From Lachnospiraceae bacterium (GTDB lineage: Bacteria; Bacillota; Clostridia; Lachnospirales; Lachnospiraceae): a stretch of 39,316 bases of DNA. The position numbers were made by a program, and so were the translations under genes. The notes under the pieces were generated by a model. That model did not search any database. It was given only the letters and a program-made list of their open reading frames with translations, and was not told the DNA's origin. Below are positions 23,817 through 32,768 of the stretch, piece after piece (positions within the stretch are counted from its first letter, which is position 1; the number at the start of each line of letters is the position of its first letter). The DNA lies in assembly GCA_017557525.1 (NCBI GenBank), contig JAFYYN010000161.1, forward strand, positions 1 through 39,316, in the 5' to 3' direction.

Positions 23817-25465
23817 ACCGCCACCTCCTCTCTGCCAAAAAAGAGAGTTACCACAGAAGTATCAGTATTGGCATTTTCACCGGTATCCTTTTGCATGGAA
23901 ACCTGGAATTTTCCACTGTGTTTTTCTCCGTATACACCGGTAAAGCTGCGGATATCATCTTCATTTACATAAGCATCGAACATTAACCGGACCTTTAGTC
24001 CTTTGATGTCCGAATCCAGATTTACCAGAAGATTCCCGGTTTTTCCGGAAATCTCTTCTAAAATACCTTCAAGACAGTCATATGCTGCAAGCACGGTATC
24101 CTTTTCCAGAGGTTCCGTATTCTCTTTGGTAAGCAGAGTCCCGGTACCGTCAAGGGAGAAATAATCAAGCGACTCCTTAAAAGAAAGGAAAAGATCATTA
24201 AAATCGTATTCCTTTGCTTCCTCTCCCAAAAGATAGAGATTCCCGCGTCTCTTAATATATGAAGCAAGTATACATGCTTTCTCGAGGTTCTTTTTAAAGC
24301 CTGCATCATCCTCAGCTACAGTAAGCAGTCCTTCTATCTCTTCTATCTTTTTTGCCGAAAATTCAGCTATATCATCATAAAGCTTATTCATTACAGCCAC
24401 ATGAACTCTGTCTGCCTGGAGTGAATTTTCTGCTTCCTGGATAGAATTTTCTTCATGAAGCCGGTCGGAGATTTCCTTTAGCTCTCTGTTAGATTTCTTG
24501 ATTGCAGACATATCTTCGGCATAGCTAAGCTTTCCGCCCCAGACGTCTCTTTCCAGTATGTGATAATTTTCCTTAACCTCGCCCCAATCCGTATCTGCAC
24601 CCTTTGAGGCAAGTCTTACTTTGCCGTTATTATCGATGATCCTTGCTACAAGACCGGAATTTACGAAGAAATACCTGTAACCGCTGTTTGAGGGAAGAAG
24701 ACAGGTCTGTATGCAGGCTTCCCACCCACAAACGATAAAGATGGAAAAGGTTTCCAACGGGCTTAAAAATTGAATGCCGTTTACAACCGGAGCAACGCCG
24801 AAATAATCTGTAAGCAGAAAATATGCTGATACCACGAGTACTACATAATATGCCCATGAATCCTTTCGCACGGGCTTACTTGCAAATCTTACTATAACTA
24901 TCACTATGGTCGCTATCAGCATAAGGGCTATCCAGCATATTGTAATATAATAAACCGGCCCGTTTGTATAAAGATCATACCCGGATTCTAAAGGATCAGA
25001 GAACCTGAATGCCAGCTGATGCTTGTCATTTGATAATATCAGGATGGAAAGTATCATGGAAGGGAGCATGAAAAGATCCCACAATGAACTTATCTTTACA
25101 TTTTCAGAACGCCCGCATCTCAAAGAAAGCTTTAACGATACAAATGGCAGGTAGCAGATGGGGATATAATAGCAGTACCACATAAAGCGGTGCACCGTGA
25201 CATAGCCGGTTTCAAACTGAAAGCGAAGTGCCTGAAAAAGTATCAAAAGCAGTAGTAGGATGGCATTTTCTATCAAAAGAGCTTTTATCTGGGGTTCTAT
25301 TATACGTCTTAATACCGTCATTGCCCAGACAACTATGATACCGCCATAAAAGATTCTGGAGAAATTATTGAAAAATGGGTATGACGAATAAAGCATCCCT
25401 GTCAGGCTTACCAGCAGGAATACCAGCATGTATATTAATACTGTACGTTTATTCTTGTATCTCAT
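23813..25465 (-). CDS. Seven-helix membrane sensor with degenerate kinase region
   Basis: The product has 550 residues. The ATG at 25465 is chosen with GGGAG 6 nt upstream; a longer reading uses TTG. Seven or eight membrane helices fill about residues 1-255, followed by a coiled helix region. The equivalent of the kinase dimerisation helix (RVHVAVMNKLYDDIAEF) lacks the HDELG histidine context. The C-terminal part (EISGKTGNLLVNLDSDIKGLKVRLMFD) keeps no clear N or G boxes. It probably senses a ligand and works through the active kinase encoded next to it, with which it overlaps ATGA. Loss of activity is judged from motifs only. Confidence 0.7.
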   Translation of the reverse strand: MRYKNKRTVLIYMLVFLLVSLTGMLYSSYPFFNNFSRIFYGGIIVVWAMTVLRRIIEPQIKALLIENAILLLLLILFQALRFQFETGYVTVHRFMWYCYYIPICYLPFVSLKLSLRCGRSENVKISSLWDLFMLPSMILSILILSNDKHQLAFRFSDPLESGYDLYTNGPVYYITICWIALMLIATIVIVIVRFASKPVRKDSWAYYVVLVVSAYFLLTDYFGVAPVVNGIQFLSPLETFSIFIVCGWEACIQTCLLPSNSGYRYFFVNSGLVARIIDNNGKVRLASKGADTDWGEVKENYHILERDVWGGKLSYAEDMSAIKKSNRELKEISDRLHEENSIQEAENSLQADRVHVAVMNKLYDDIAEFSAKKIEEIEGLLTVAEDDAGFKKNLEKACILASYIKRRGNLYLLGEEAKEYDFNDLFLSFKESLDYFSLDGTGTLLTKENTEPLEKDTVLAAYDCLEGILEEISGKTGNLLVNLDSDIKGLKVRLMFDAYVNEDDIRSFTGVYGEKHSGKFQVSMQKDTGENANTDTSVVTLFFGREEVAV

Positions 25466-25511
25466 TTTTTCTCCCAAATCAGAAAAGAATGATTTTCATA
25501 GTCTGTTAGAT

Positions 25512-25540
25512 ATAATAACATAAGCCCGGATAAAGGTAAA
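25512..25540 (-). promoter_or_regulatory. Promoter of the sensor pair and flavoenzyme genes
   Basis: TTTACC (25540-25535), 17 nt and TATTAT (25517-25512) on the minus strand, about 45 nt before the start codon. It is divergent from the esterase promoter. Confidence 0.55.
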
Positions 25541-25572
25541 CTAATTTTTAGTCTCTGCTTTTCAAGAAAACA

Positions 25573-25601
25573 TTGTCAAACTTCCACTTTTATGTTATAG
25601 T
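25573..25601 (+). promoter_or_regulatory. Promoter of the esterase-to-coiled-coil gene cluster
   Basis: TTGTCA (25573-25578), 17 nt and TATAGT (25596-25601). Transcription should start near 25609, which makes the ATG at 25616 an unlikely translation start and supports 25634. Confidence 0.7.
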
Positions 25602-25633
25602 ATTCTTAGAAAAATATGTGTTTAGGGTGGTTT

Positions 25634-26710
25634 ATGAAAATCGAACTTACAGATAAAAACGTTAAATACCTCGGGAGGACAGCAATGTTTGGAGATACCC
25701 TTCTCCTCTCCCTCTCAGGTTCGGGCATAGAATTTGAATATACAGGTAAAGGCCTCGAGATCACCTTTGTCGGCGGAAACGCAGCAGAACTTCCCGATAA
25801 CGAGGCTAACTACGTGCGCATCGGAATCTTTGAAAACGGCATACGCACCAGGGACCTCGCCCTTAACAAAAAAGAACTCAGAGTTAAAATTGCCGAAAGC
25901 GCTATAACCAAAACCTCTGTTATCAGGATTATGAAGCTTTCCGAGTGTGCAATGTCCCTTATGGGTATTAAACCGCTCGAAATTGCGGACAATGATACCG
26001 TAAAGCCAATCCCTGCTTCAGCTGCTAAACTAGAGTTTATCGGCGATTCCATAACCTGTGGATATGGCGTTGATGACCCTGACCCTACACATAATTTTAA
26101 AACCCTTACCGAGGATGTGACCAAGGGCTTTGCCTATAAAACCGCTGCTGCCCTTAACTGTGATCACAGCATGTTTTCAATCAGCGGCTATGGTATCATC
26201 TCCGGCTTTACAGACAATCCTGAGTTCAGGCATGCCGATCAGCTCATACCTACATTCTATGAGTCCATGGGACTTAGTTATGACAAGCTGGATGGCATTC
26301 CTGTTCCGCATGCTGTCAGGTGGGATTTTTCAAAATATATTCCCGATATCATAGTACTCAACCTCGGGACCAACGATGACAGCTTCTGCCAGGATGACAA
26401 AGACAGACAATCCTGGTATGCTTCAAAATATACCGAGTTTTTAAAGCTTATACGTAAACATAATCAAAAGGCATATATTGTATGTGCTTTTGGTCTAATG
26501 GGCGACAGACTGTATCCAACTATCTGTGATGCAGTAGGCATTTATAAAGCTGAAACCGGGGATACGCGTATCCAAACGGTACATTTACCAGAACAGGACT
26601 TTGAACATGTAGGATACGGAGCGGACTACCATCCTCTGGAATCTGAGCATGAAAAGGCTGCAAAGGTACTGATACCGGTTCTTAGCGAGATTATTGAGAA
26701 AAGATTATAA
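25634..26710 (+). CDS. CE2-like acetyl-xylan/carbohydrate esterase
   Basis: The product has 358 residues from the ATG at 25634 (TAGGGTGG upstream). The N-terminal about 120 residues are a beta-sandwich (jelly-roll) like that of carbohydrate esterase family 2. Then comes an SGNH hydrolase domain: GDSITCGYG with the catalytic Ser at about 139, a Gly in SISGYGI, the Asn in NLGTNDDS and the His in DYHPLESEH. No signal peptide is present, so the enzyme is cytosolic and would remove acetyl groups from imported acetylated oligosaccharides. It complements the intracellular GH10 at 13543, though the genes are far apart. It starts an operon of housekeeping genes, which is unusual company. Confidence 0.82.
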   Translation: MKIELTDKNVKYLGRTAMFGDTLLLSLSGSGIEFEYTGKGLEITFVGGNAAELPDNEANYVRIGIFENGIRTRDLALNKKELRVKIAESAITKTSVIRIMKLSECAMSLMGIKPLEIADNDTVKPIPASAAKLEFIGDSITCGYGVDDPDPTHNFKTLTEDVTKGFAYKTAAALNCDHSMFSISGYGIISGFTDNPEFRHADQLIPTFYESMGLSYDKLDGIPVPHAVRWDFSKYIPDIIVLNLGTNDDSFCQDDKDRQSWYASKYTEFLKLIRKHNQKAYIVCAFGLMGDRLYPTICDAVGIYKAETGDTRIQTVHLPEQDFEHVGYGADYHPLESEHEKAAKVLIPVLSEIIEKRL

Positions 26711-26717
26711 TACCATC

Positions 26718-27320
26718 ATGGGAAAAATATACTGTTTAATGGGGAAAAGTGCTTCCGGAAAGGACAGCATATATAAAAAGCTATTAGAGCAGACTACCGG
26801 CAGATTTAAAACCATAGTCTCCTACACTACCCGCCCTATAAGGAGCGGCGAAACAGAGGGAGTTGAATATCATTTTGTATCTGTTCCGGATTTTGAGGAT
26901 ATGCACTTAGCAGGCAAAGTTATCGAGTACCGTTGTTATCATACCATTCACGGGGACTGGTACTATTTTACGGCAAATGACGGTCAGATCGATCTGTCAA
27001 ACTCCGACTACCTGCTGATCATGACTCCCGAAGGCTGCAGATCACTAAAAAAGCATTTTGGAGATGAAGCCGTCATCCCTATATATATAGAAGTAGAATC
27101 GGGACTCAGGCTTTCAAGGGCAGTCGAACGCGAAAGAAAGCAGGCGCAACCTAAATACGCCGAGCTATGCAGGAGATTTCTTGCCGATGAAGAGGATTTC
27201 TCAGAGGAAAAGCTCGAAGAGATCGGTGTTGAAAAACGATTTGAAAATATCGATATAGATACTTGTGTTGAGGAAATTTTAAGGTTTTTATCACACATCG
27301 AAAACCCGAATCAAATATAG
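26718..27320 (+). CDS. Guanylate kinase paralogue
   Basis: The product has 200 residues. The P-loop reads MGKSASGKDS (8-17), and the GMP-binding segment YTTRPIRSGETEGVEYHFVS (about 37-56) keeps the TRP.R.GE..G..Y.F pattern. The P-loop departs from the standard GPSGAGKST of housekeeping Gmk, and the second half is more helical and charged (RAVERERKQAQPKYAELCRRF). It phosphorylates GMP to GDP if the family function is kept, but it may be a specialised paralogue. No second gmk is visible in the window. The start is the ATG at 26718, 7 nt after the esterase stop, with no good ribosome site; it is probably coupled. Confidence 0.8.
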   Translation: MGKIYCLMGKSASGKDSIYKKLLEQTTGRFKTIVSYTTRPIRSGETEGVEYHFVSVPDFEDMHLAGKVIEYRCYHTIHGDWYYFTANDGQIDLSNSDYLLIMTPEGCRSLKKHFGDEAVIPIYIEVESGLRLSRAVERERKQAQPKYAELCRRFLADEEDFSEEKLEEIGVEKRFENIDIDTCVEEILRFLSHIENPNQI

Positions 27321-27356
27321 AAGTTTTTATACTAAAAAGACAGGAGGTGGCACAAT

Positions 27357-27797
27357 ACGGATATTAAGATTAACCAGACCCAGCCGATCAACCAGATCGA
27401 CCAGACCAAAGCGCCACAGCCTGCAGACGGTAATTTCAAATTTACGCTTATAAGCAGTATAGGTGAAGCAGCATTAGCAGAAAAGCTCTCCGGGTTATTG
27501 GAGGAGATAACCGGACAGGGTGAAAAGATAAAAAAACGCCGGGATATCACGGATATGCGCAAATACAGAAGCCTGATCAAGGATTTTATGAACGAGATTG
27601 TTAACCGCTCTCATAAATTCTCCAGAGAAAACTTTCTGGACAGGCGTGGTCGTCACAGAGTTTACGGAATGATCCGCCTGGTCGACGAAAAGCTCGACGC
27701 ACTTGCTGAAGAGCTCCTTAAGGACGAGCAGGATGCGCTTATGATCATGGGCAGCATAGACGAAATACGGGGACTGCTTTTGGATATTCTGACTTGA
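27357..27797 (+). CDS. yaaR: YaaR-family protein, apparent ACG start
   Basis: The open frame runs from an in-frame stop at 27333 without any ATG, GTG or TTG before a TTG at 27492. Yet coding character begins near 27357: ACG GAT ATT AAG ATT AAC, 9 nt after AGGAGG. Reading from ACG gives 146 residues, the length of B. subtilis YaaR (DUF327). The sequence includes [45 protein letters not shown] and the ending [14 protein letters not shown], which are YaaR features. A start at the 27498 ATG would remove the first third. YaaR sits before holB and ricT here as in Bacillus. Its molecular function is unknown. Confidence 0.8.
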   Translation, partial: TDIKINQTQPINQIDQTKAPQPADGNFKFTLISSIGEAALAEKLSGLLEEITGQGEKIKKRRDITDMRKYRSLIKDFMNEIVNRSHKFSRENFLDRRGRHRVYGMIRLVDEKLDALAEELLKDEQDALMIMGSIDEIRGLLLDILT

Positions 27798-27820
27798 TAA
27801 TTCATTGGGGGGTGTTTTAT

Positions 27821-28810
27821 ATGTTAGATTTTAGCAGTATTCTGGGGCATAAAAGTATAAAGGATCACTTGCAAAAGGCCATAGCCGAGGGCCATCCTAA
27901 CCATGCCTACATATTTAACGGTGAAGAAGGCTCCGGACGAAAGACAATGGCAGATACCTTTGCTGCAGCACTCTGCTGCCAGTCAGATTCTTCCGATAAG
28001 CCCTGCGGTAAGTGCATGGCCTGTATGCAGGCTGCTTCAAAAACCCATCCCGATATAATCCGGATAACTCATGAGAAATCAAGGATCGGCGTTGATGACA
28101 TAAGAAACAGCTTACTGGGAGATATCACTATCAAGCCATTTAGCAGCAATTACAAAATATATATCATTGACGAAGCTGAACGTATGACGGAGCAGGCTCA
28201 GAATGCACTGTTAAAAACCCTTGAGGAGCCTCCGGCATATGCAGTCATAATACTTATCACAACAAATACCGGCGCTTTCCTGCAGACAATCATGTCAAGA
28301 TGTGTTACACTGCAGTTTAAACCCCTTGAAACACGTGTCATATCTGATTATCTCATGGAAAATGAAAAGCTTCCGGACTATTTTGCCAAGCTTTGCGCAG
28401 CTTTTTCAGGCGGAAGTATCGGGCAGGCACTGAAATTTGCCAAAAACGAGGATTTTGAACAGATCAAAAATGAATGTCTGTATTATTTAAGAAATATCGA
28501 CAGTCTTTCCATAGATGTTGTCAATGACATGGTTGACACCTTGGGCAAAAGGAAAGCAGACGTTAAGGTTTACCTGGATCTCATGCATCTGTGGTTCAGG
28601 GATATCCTGATGTTTAAGGCAACTCAGGATGCAAACCGCCTGGTATTTCTTGACGAACTTATGGTTATCAAAAGGCAGGCCTCAAAGTACGGCTTTGAAG
28701 CTCTTGGAACGATCTTAGACGGATTTTATACCGTTCAGGACCGCCTTAATGCCAATGTAAACTTTGACATAGCCATCCAGCTCCTCCTTTTAAAGATGAG
28801 GGAGCATTAA
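27821..28810 (+). CDS. holB: DNA polymerase III delta-prime subunit
   Basis: The product has 329 residues from ATG 27821, which has GGGGGGTG upstream; an earlier TTG in frame is unlikely. A P-loop GEEGSGRKT (34-42) and a zinc-binding four-Cys set (C53, then CGKCMAC at 62-68) are followed by IYIIDEAERMTEQAQNALLKTLEEPP. An SRC motif (IMSRCVTLQF) closes the AAA+ core. This is the clamp-loader delta-prime subunit that helps load the beta clamp. The C-terminal helical region is normal. It is in the conserved yaaR-holB-ricT order. Confidence 0.92.
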   Translation: MLDFSSILGHKSIKDHLQKAIAEGHPNHAYIFNGEEGSGRKTMADTFAAALCCQSDSSDKPCGKCMACMQAASKTHPDIIRITHEKSRIGVDDIRNSLLGDITIKPFSSNYKIYIIDEAERMTEQAQNALLKTLEEPPAYAVIILITTNTGAFLQTIMSRCVTLQFKPLETRVISDYLMENEKLPDYFAKLCAAFSGGSIGQALKFAKNEDFEQIKNECLYYLRNIDSLSIDVVNDMVDTLGKRKADVKVYLDLMHLWFRDILMFKATQDANRLVFLDELMVIKRQASKYGFEALGTILDGFYTVQDRLNANVNFDIAIQLLLLKMREH

Positions 28811-28833
28811 TATAGAAAACAGAGGATATCAAA

Positions 28834-29748
28834 ATGACTACAGTAATAGGAGTACGTTTTAGAAGCGTCGGGAAGATTTATTACTTTGACCCGATAGGAC
28901 TTGAAATAGAAAAAGGAGACAATGTAATCGTTGAAACTGCCAGAGGAGTTGAGTTCGGTACTGTCGTACTTGCTCCCCGGGAAGTTGAAGATTCGGTAGT
29001 TGTACAGCCCTTAAAGCCCGTTATCAGAAAAGCTACCGAAGAAGACCGCGAAAAGAATCTAGCAAACCGTGAAAAAGAAAAGGAGGCTTTCAATATCTGC
29101 CTTGAAAAGATTGCAAACCGCGGTCTCGAAATGAAGCTTATCGAATGCGAATACACCTTTGATAATAACAAGGTACTCTTCTACTTTACAGCTGACGGAA
29201 GAATAGACTTCAGAGAACTTGTAAAGGATCTTGCGGCAGTATTCAGGACCCGTATCGAGCTCCGCCAGATAGGCGTAAGGGACGAAACCAAAGCCTTAGG
29301 AGGCCTCGGCATCTGCGGAAGACCTCTGTGCTGCGCAACCTATCTTTCCGATTTCTGTCCGGTATCGATTAAGATGGCAAAAGAGCAGAACCTCTCTCTT
29401 AACCCCACCAAGATTTCCGGTACCTGCGGAAGACTTATGTGCTGCCTTAACAACGAGGAAGAAGCATATGAATATCTTAACAGCAAGCTTCCCAATCCCG
29501 GAGATAAGGTTACAACAAAGGACGGACTTCAGGGAGAGGTACATAGCGTAAATGTATTAAAGCAGGTTGTAAAGGTTATCATCTCAGACGCAAACGGTGA
29601 CCGTGAGGCCAAGGATTATCCCGCTTCGGAGTTATTGTTCAAGGCACGCAAGCATTATGAAAAAACAGCTACTCCCGATGAGTTAAAGGAATTAAGAGAG
29701 CTTGAAGCTCTTGAAAGAAAGGACTCCAAGAACCATCTGGATGACTGA
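28834..29748 (+). CDS. ricT: PSP1-domain protein RicT (YaaT)
   Basis: The product has 304 residues. The PSP1 domain starts near the N-terminus (VGKIYYFDPIGLEIEKGDNVIVETARGVEFG). The C-terminal half has the cysteine cluster ICGRPLCCATYLSDFCPV and SGTCGRLMCCLNNEEEAYEYL (about 150-205), which binds iron-sulfur clusters in the Ric complex. In Bacillus, RicT acts with RicA and RicF in RNase Y-dependent mRNA maturation. RicA and RicF genes are not in the window. It is 23 nt after holB and its ribosome site is weak. Confidence 0.9.
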   Translation: MTTVIGVRFRSVGKIYYFDPIGLEIEKGDNVIVETARGVEFGTVVLAPREVEDSVVVQPLKPVIRKATEEDREKNLANREKEKEAFNICLEKIANRGLEMKLIECEYTFDNNKVLFYFTADGRIDFRELVKDLAAVFRTRIELRQIGVRDETKALGGLGICGRPLCCATYLSDFCPVSIKMAKEQNLSLNPTKISGTCGRLMCCLNNEEEAYEYLNSKLPNPGDKVTTKDGLQGEVHSVNVLKQVVKVIISDANGDREAKDYPASELLFKARKHYEKTATPDELKELRELEALERKDSKNHLDD

Positions 29749-29777
29749 GCTTAAATAGAGCAACGAGGTTTTTCGGT

Positions 29778-31031
29778 ATGAATATAAAGAAAAGACTTCT
29801 TGTTACCTTCCTGTTGTTACTGATCTTGCCATTACTCATGTTTTTCCTGATCATTTTTATCGGCAGGCGGGCATTTGGTGATGGTGACGGACCTTTTTTC
29901 CTGCTGCACCCGGAAGGGATGGTACAGGTAACCTTCCTGCAGGCAGTTTTAACGCTGGTACTCGTTATAGCAATGACGGATCTGATACTTGTAATTTGGC
30001 TTTACCGAAGTATCATCAGACCTTTAAACCTGCTGACTGTCGCTACAAACAAGATTAAGGACGGAGACCTTGATTTCTCCATCCCCACCGAAAGCGAATC
30101 AACAGATGAGCTTGAACAGCTCTGCGAAGATTTCGAGGAAATGAGGATCCAGCTAAAGAAGCAGATTGATACAAGACTGCAGTATGAGCAGGATACAATA
30201 GAGCTTATAAGCAATATTTCGCATGATCTAAAAACTCCTTTAACCGCTATTAAGGGTTATACTGAGGGTATACTCGACGGAGTTGCGGATACAAAGGAAA
30301 AGCAGGAAAAATATTTAAAGACCATCTATACCAAGGCCTCTGATATGACGGTACTTGTAGACGAGCTCTCCTTCTTTTCAAAGATTGATACAAATATTGT
30401 TCCTTATAATTTTACGATTTTTGAAGCCGATGATTTCTTTAATGACTGTGTTGATGAAATGTCCCTCGACACAGAAGTAAAGAATGTAACTCTCGATTAT
30501 ATCAGCAAGCTTCCTAAAGGTCAGCGTATCATAGCGGACCTCGAGCAGCTCAGAAGAGTTATGAACAACCTTATAGGAAATTCCGTAAAATATATGGATA
30601 AGGATAACGGATCCATCGTGGTCCTTGCGGAGGATACCGGAGATAATGTCACTATAAGCGTTCAGGATAACGGAAGAGGTATCGACGAAAAGGATATTCC
30701 GTTTATTTTTGACAGGTTCTACCGCGCCGATTCCTCAAGGAACTCTAAAAAGGGCGGCTCAGGACTGGGTCTGGCTATCACAAAAAAGATCATAGAGGAT
30801 CACAGCGGTACGATTACCGCCAAAAGTATTCCCGGTAAAGGTACCTGCATTTCCTTTACCTTGCTTAAAGAAGGCTCCAAAAATGCTTCTCTCGAGCTTG
30901 GTGAGATTACAGATGCCAATTTCAGGAAAAAGCCCTGGACACGTTCAAAATCAGGCAGTAAGCAGAAAAAGACCACAGAAATACCAACGAATGAAACCAT
31001 AATAGATGTAGATTATACCGGAAAGGAATAA
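29778..31031 (+). CDS. Sensor histidine kinase (HAMP, HisKA)
   Basis: The product has 417 residues. Two membrane helices (about 7-28 and 53-75) flank a short external loop. A HAMP domain (RPLNLLTVATNKIKDGDLDFSI) leads to the H box SHDLKTPLTAIKGYTEG with His149. The N box NNLIGNSVKYM, G1 DNGRGIDEKD, the F box FDRFYRAD and G2 GGSGLGLAITKKI complete the catalytic domain. The last 50 residues are a basic tail. It lies 29 nt after ricT and 2 nt before its regulator; the order kinase then regulator is less usual. Confidence 0.92.
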   Translation: MNIKKRLLVTFLLLLILPLLMFFLIIFIGRRAFGDGDGPFFLLHPEGMVQVTFLQAVLTLVLVIAMTDLILVIWLYRSIIRPLNLLTVATNKIKDGDLDFSIPTESESTDELEQLCEDFEEMRIQLKKQIDTRLQYEQDTIELISNISHDLKTPLTAIKGYTEGILDGVADTKEKQEKYLKTIYTKASDMTVLVDELSFFSKIDTNIVPYNFTIFEADDFFNDCVDEMSLDTEVKNVTLDYISKLPKGQRIIADLEQLRRVMNNLIGNSVKYMDKDNGSIVVLAEDTGDNVTISVQDNGRGIDEKDIPFIFDRFYRADSSRNSKKGGSGLGLAITKKIIEDHSGTITAKSIPGKGTCISFTLLKEGSKNASLELGEITDANFRKKPWTRSKSGSKQKKTTEIPTNETIIDVDYTGKE

Positions 31032-31033
31032 AA

Positions 31034-31729
31034 ATGGATAAAATAAAGATTTTGATTATCGAAGATGAAAATGAAATTGCCGAGCTTGAAAAGGACTATC
31101 TGGAGCTGTCGGATTTTGAAGTTTCTATAGCAAATACCGGCGAGGCAGGCCTTGAAAAGGCTTTAAATGAAGATTTCAGCCTGATGATACTTGACCTCAT
31201 GCTTCCCGGTATAGACGGATTTGATATTTGTAAAAGCGTTCGCGAGCAGAAAGATATGCCCATCATTATAGTATCGGCCAAAAAGGATGATATCGACAAG
31301 ATACGCGGATTAGGTCTTGGCGCCGATGATTATATGACCAAGCCCTTCAGCCCGAGTGAGCTCGTGGCTCGTGTAAAGGCTCACCTTGCACGTTATGAGA
31401 GGCTTGTTGGCAGTGAAAGAAAGAACAATGAGGTCATTGAGATCAGAGGCTTAAGGATCGACAAGACTGCAAGACGTGTATATGTTAACGATGAAGAAAA
31501 ACAGTTCACTACCAAAGAGTTTGACCTGCTTACATTCCTTGCCGAACATCCCAACAGAGTTTTCTCCAAAGAGGAGCTTTTCAGTGAAATCTGGGATGCC
31601 GATCTAATCGGAGACATTGCAACCGTAACCGTGCATATTAAGAAGATACGTGAGAAAATCGAGATCAGTACCAGCAATCCCCAGTACATTGAAACTATCT
31701 GGGGTGCCGGATACCGTTTCAAGATCTGA
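31034..31729 (+). CDS. OmpR-family response regulator
   Basis: The product has 231 residues. The receiver has E10-D11-E12, phosphoacceptor D54 (LMILDLMLPGIDGFD) and Lys in YMTKPFSPSE. The winged helix reads FTTKEFDLLTFLAEHPNRVFSKEELFSEIW and ends TIWGAGYRFKI. The 2-nt gap to the kinase gene (TAA AA ATG) makes translation coupled. Target genes are unknown. The coiled-coil gene just downstream is a candidate. Confidence 0.93.
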   Translation: MDKIKILIIEDENEIAELEKDYLELSDFEVSIANTGEAGLEKALNEDFSLMILDLMLPGIDGFDICKSVREQKDMPIIIVSAKKDDIDKIRGLGLGADDYMTKPFSPSELVARVKAHLARYERLVGSERKNNEVIEIRGLRIDKTARRVYVNDEEKQFTTKEFDLLTFLAEHPNRVFSKEELFSEIWDADLIGDIATVTVHIKKIREKIEISTSNPQYIETIWGAGYRFKI

Positions 31730-31761
31730 TATTCCATCATTTTGTAAAGGAAAGTAACTGC

Positions 31762-32697
31762 ATGCCCACAAGAGTAGAAGAAATATGTAAACAGATCCAC
31801 ATACTATTTGCTAAAGGGGAAGCTTACCAGAACTCCCCCGATCTGGTCATCCTGTCAAAGACCGAGATGTTCGCTCTGCTTCAGGAGCTGAACGAAGCAA
31901 TGTATGAGGTACTCGATCAATATGAGGCAACCACCCGTGCCAAGGAAATGGCAAGGCTTGAAACCGAACGTGAAGCCTCAGAAATTATTGCCAAGGCCAA
32001 GATAGGCGCAGAGGATGTACAGGCTGTTTCCCTGGCCTATACCGATACCATGCTCGATGAAATGAGCATGATGATCGATAATACGACTCAGTTTATCAGA
32101 AATCAGTATCTGGAATTCTTAGCAGCAATGGATGAAAAACAGGAAGGTCTTAAGGCTGACAGGACACAGATACAGGAAAAGTTGCGTAGATTGCATGATT
32201 CGGATAACTATCTTAAGTTGCTTGAGGAAGTACGGGAGGATAGGGAGACCGAAAAGGAAGAAACCGAAAACTCTTCTGCAAACAAAGACAGGAAAGGTAG
32301 TAAAAATATCGCTTCGGACAATCAGTCCGTTTCCGAGGATGAAAACGAGTTCCCGCCTCCTCCTAAAGCACCCGAACCTGTGATACGTGTCAACCGCCCG
32401 GGAGAAAACTCCGGAGTAACCTTCACCACAAGACGCTCACACAACAAAAAGAGCAAGACCGCTCCGCCCAAATCAAGCAGAGCCCAGGCTATGTCAGAGG
32501 AAGAATATAACATGCTGTCTCCTGAGCAGCAGGAAGCACTCGAAAATTCCACTCCCGCTTATGGGCAGGGATACACCGCAGATGATTTCGATCTTGATGC
32601 GGAATACGAGCAGTTTAAAGCCGAAAACCAGGCAGCTGCCGATAATAGCAGCTCAAAGAAGGGCGGTTTCAAGCTGTTTGGTAAGAAAAAGAAATAA
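31762..32697 (+). CDS. Coiled-coil protein with disordered middle and basic tail
   Basis: The product has 311 residues. Residues 1-165 are helical, rich in Glu/Lys/Ala, with heptad character (QELNEAMYEVLDQYEATTRAKE), and recall DivIVA/V-type H-subunit stalk proteins. Residues 165-285 are low complexity (EDRETEKEETENSS, PPPPKAPEP), probably disordered. The end is GGFKLFGKKKK, a basic motif that could bind membrane or nucleic acid. No catalytic motif is seen. It follows the two-component genes by 32 nt. A role in cell division or envelope organisation is plausible from form only. Confidence 0.7.
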   Translation: MPTRVEEICKQIHILFAKGEAYQNSPDLVILSKTEMFALLQELNEAMYEVLDQYEATTRAKEMARLETEREASEIIAKAKIGAEDVQAVSLAYTDTMLDEMSMMIDNTTQFIRNQYLEFLAAMDEKQEGLKADRTQIQEKLRRLHDSDNYLKLLEEVREDRETEKEETENSSANKDRKGSKNIASDNQSVSEDENEFPPPPKAPEPVIRVNRPGENSGVTFTTRRSHNKKSKTAPPKSSRAQAMSEEEYNMLSPEQQEALENSTPAYGQGYTADDFDLDAEYEQFKAENQAAADNSSSKKGGFKLFGKKKK

Positions 32698-32699
32698 TA

Positions 32700-32728
32700 T
32701 TGACTTGCTAAAAACTCTATGATAGAAT
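32700..32728 (+). promoter_or_regulatory. Promoter of the pur operon
   Basis: TTGACT (32700-32705), 17 nt and TAGAAT (32723-32728), starting 3 nt after the coiled-coil gene. The leader to purE is about 95 nt. Confidence 0.65.
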
Positions 32729-32768
32729 TGTACTGTATTTTTCGAATGCAAAACGTGTCAGAGTTTTC

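Noticed and set aside
27332-27580. An 82-codon minus-strand ORF opposite yaaR
   Set aside because: It is antisense to the real yaaR coding frame, has no conserved sequence and no ribosome site.
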